NCBI GenBank assembly: GCA_963729275.1
Contig: CAVSNH010000002.1
Coordinates: forward strand, 22,792 to 86,791
Direction of reading: 5' to 3'
DNA from: CAVSNH01 sp963729275
GTDB taxonomy: Bacteria; Actinomycetota; Acidimicrobiia; Acidimicrobiales; RAAP-2
DNA length: 64,000 bases
Shown: positions 63,422-64,000 of the stretch, piece after piece
Numbering within the stretch: position 1 is the stretch's first letter
Layout: each line of letters opens with the position of its first letter
The notes under the pieces: model-generated
The model's database searches: none
Seen by the model: the letters and a program-made list of their open reading frames with translations, nothing else
What the model was told of the DNA's origin: nothing
Translations under genes and position numbers: made by a program

Positions 63422-64000
63422 GTGGAGTCCCGGACAGTGCGCCGCTCGTGTTGTTCAGGGCCAACCATCACATCGGGGAAGATCCACTTCACGGTCGAGG
63501 CGACGAATGGCGTGGGGTCGGCCACTGAGGCATTCACACTCCAGGTGGACGCGGCCCCCGCCATCACCAGTGCCTCCTCGACCACCTTCGCCGTGGGCAC
63601 GGCCGGGTCGTTCACCTTCGAGGCCACGGGCTACCCGACGCCCAAGTTCTCGGAGGAGGGACCGCTCCCGAGCGGGGTCGAGTTCACCAAGGCGGGATTG
63701 CTGTGGGGGACGCCAGAGGCGGGCACGAGTGGGGTCTATCCCCTCACCGTCGATGCCAAGAACTCGCTTGCTCCCGCGGCGGTGCAGCACTTCACGCTGA
63801 CGGTGACGGCCCCGCCGGCGATCACCTCGAAGGCCAGTGCCACGTTCTCCACCGAGGAGCTGGGCACCTTCGTCGTGGTGGCCACCGGATCGCCGACCCC
63901 GGCCATCACCGAGAGCGGAGCCTTGCCCAACGGCGTCACGTTCACCGACGAAGGGGACTGCGAAGGGATCCTCACCGGTATCCCGGCTTTCAACAGCGCC
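63422..64000 (+). CDS. Secreted protein with Ig-like (putative Ig, He_PIG type) repeats, cut by window edge
   Basis: The frame is open to the last base and encodes about two and a half Ig-like repeats of around 80 residues, each with a pattern such as PAITSASSTTFAVGTAGSFT, YPTPKFSEEGPLPSGVEFT and LLWGTPEAGTSGVYPLTVDA. Such arrays are common in large surface proteins of Acidimicrobiia. There is no signal peptide or ribosome site at the left end; the first 15 residues look random and border the integrase scrap, so the true 5' part seems lost. A GTG at 63422 is only the formal start. Confidence 0.7.
   Translation, partial: MESRTVRRSCCSGPTITSGKIHFTVEATNGVGSATEAFTLQVDAAPAITSASSTTFAVGTAGSFTFEATGYPTPKFSEEGPLPSGVEFTKAGLLWGTPEAGTSGVYPLTVDAKNSLAPAAVQHFTLTVTAPPAITSKASATFSTEELGTFVVVATGSPTPAITESGALPNGVTFTDEGDCEGILTGIPAFNSA

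Overview
The window is 64 kb of high-GC DNA with dense, often overlapping genes on both strands. It looks like a chromosome segment of an actinobacterium. The tandem 42-44 residue GYW...DGGVFAFG repeats on a secreted deacetylase, the wax-ester synthase/DGAT paralogues and the many universal stress proteins (Usp) suggest an Acidimicrobiia-like or mycobacterium-like lineage; that placement is inference. I see no tRNA, rRNA or CRISPR array. Both edges cut genes: a GH65 phosphorylase on the left and an Ig-like surface protein on the right.

Layout. 0-3 kb: end of a GH65 phosphorylase and a two-gene ABC exporter. 3.2-12 kb: a long pyruvate kinase-like protein, a secreted polysaccharide deacetylase, a STAS protein, phosphoenolpyruvate synthase and a CoA-transferase family enzyme. 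12-17.5 kb (minus strand): a translationally coupled operon of GAPDH, 2-oxoacid:ferredoxin oxidoreductase gamma, alpha and beta, and an NAD(P)H oxidoreductase fused to a ferredoxin. 17.8-21 kb: a phosphoribosyltransferase-hydrolase fusion facing an erythromycin esterase-like gene and a DUF2267 gene. 22-33 kb: Usp, a second GH65 enzyme, a Usp-like protein and a group 3b-type NiFe hydrogenase operon (beta, cyclic-nucleotide-binding protein, gamma, delta, alpha, protease, HypC, EamA transporter, DUF6390). 33-46 kb: a patchwork of Usp, carbamate kinase, STAS, alcohol dehydrogenase, gpsA, M48 protease, LemA and a PMT-type glycosyltransferase, mixed with decayed copies of carbamate kinase, GAPDH and a nitrobindin-like gene. 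46-55.5 kb: neutral-lipid locus with three WS/DGAT genes, KAS III, SDR, a phasin-like protein and a hydrolase. 55.5-64 kb: mobile-element scars, an intact IS3-family element, a BlaI/CopY-type regulator with two membrane proteins and a perfect operator-like palindrome, a frameshifted arylsulfatase, an integrase scrap and an Ig-like protein.

What ties the window together is a 16-bp partly palindromic box, consensus AGGGACCTTCGGCCCT, found at least sixteen times, almost only between genes and usually 35-140 bp upstream of a start codon. It resembles the GGGAC...GNCCC half-sites of the mycobacterial DevR/DosR box. The genes behind it (Usp, PRTase and erythromycin-esterase proteins, WS/DGAT, GAPDH/POR, pyruvate kinase, alcohol dehydrogenase) match the theme of the hypoxia/dormancy regulon. 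I read the window as a DosR-like energy-limitation island: glycan phosphorolysis and lower glycolysis, reductant disposal through ferredoxin, hydrogenase and alcohol dehydrogenase, ATP from carbamate kinase, and carbon storage as wax or triacylglycerol. No DosR/DosS gene lies in the window, so the regulator assignment is inference.
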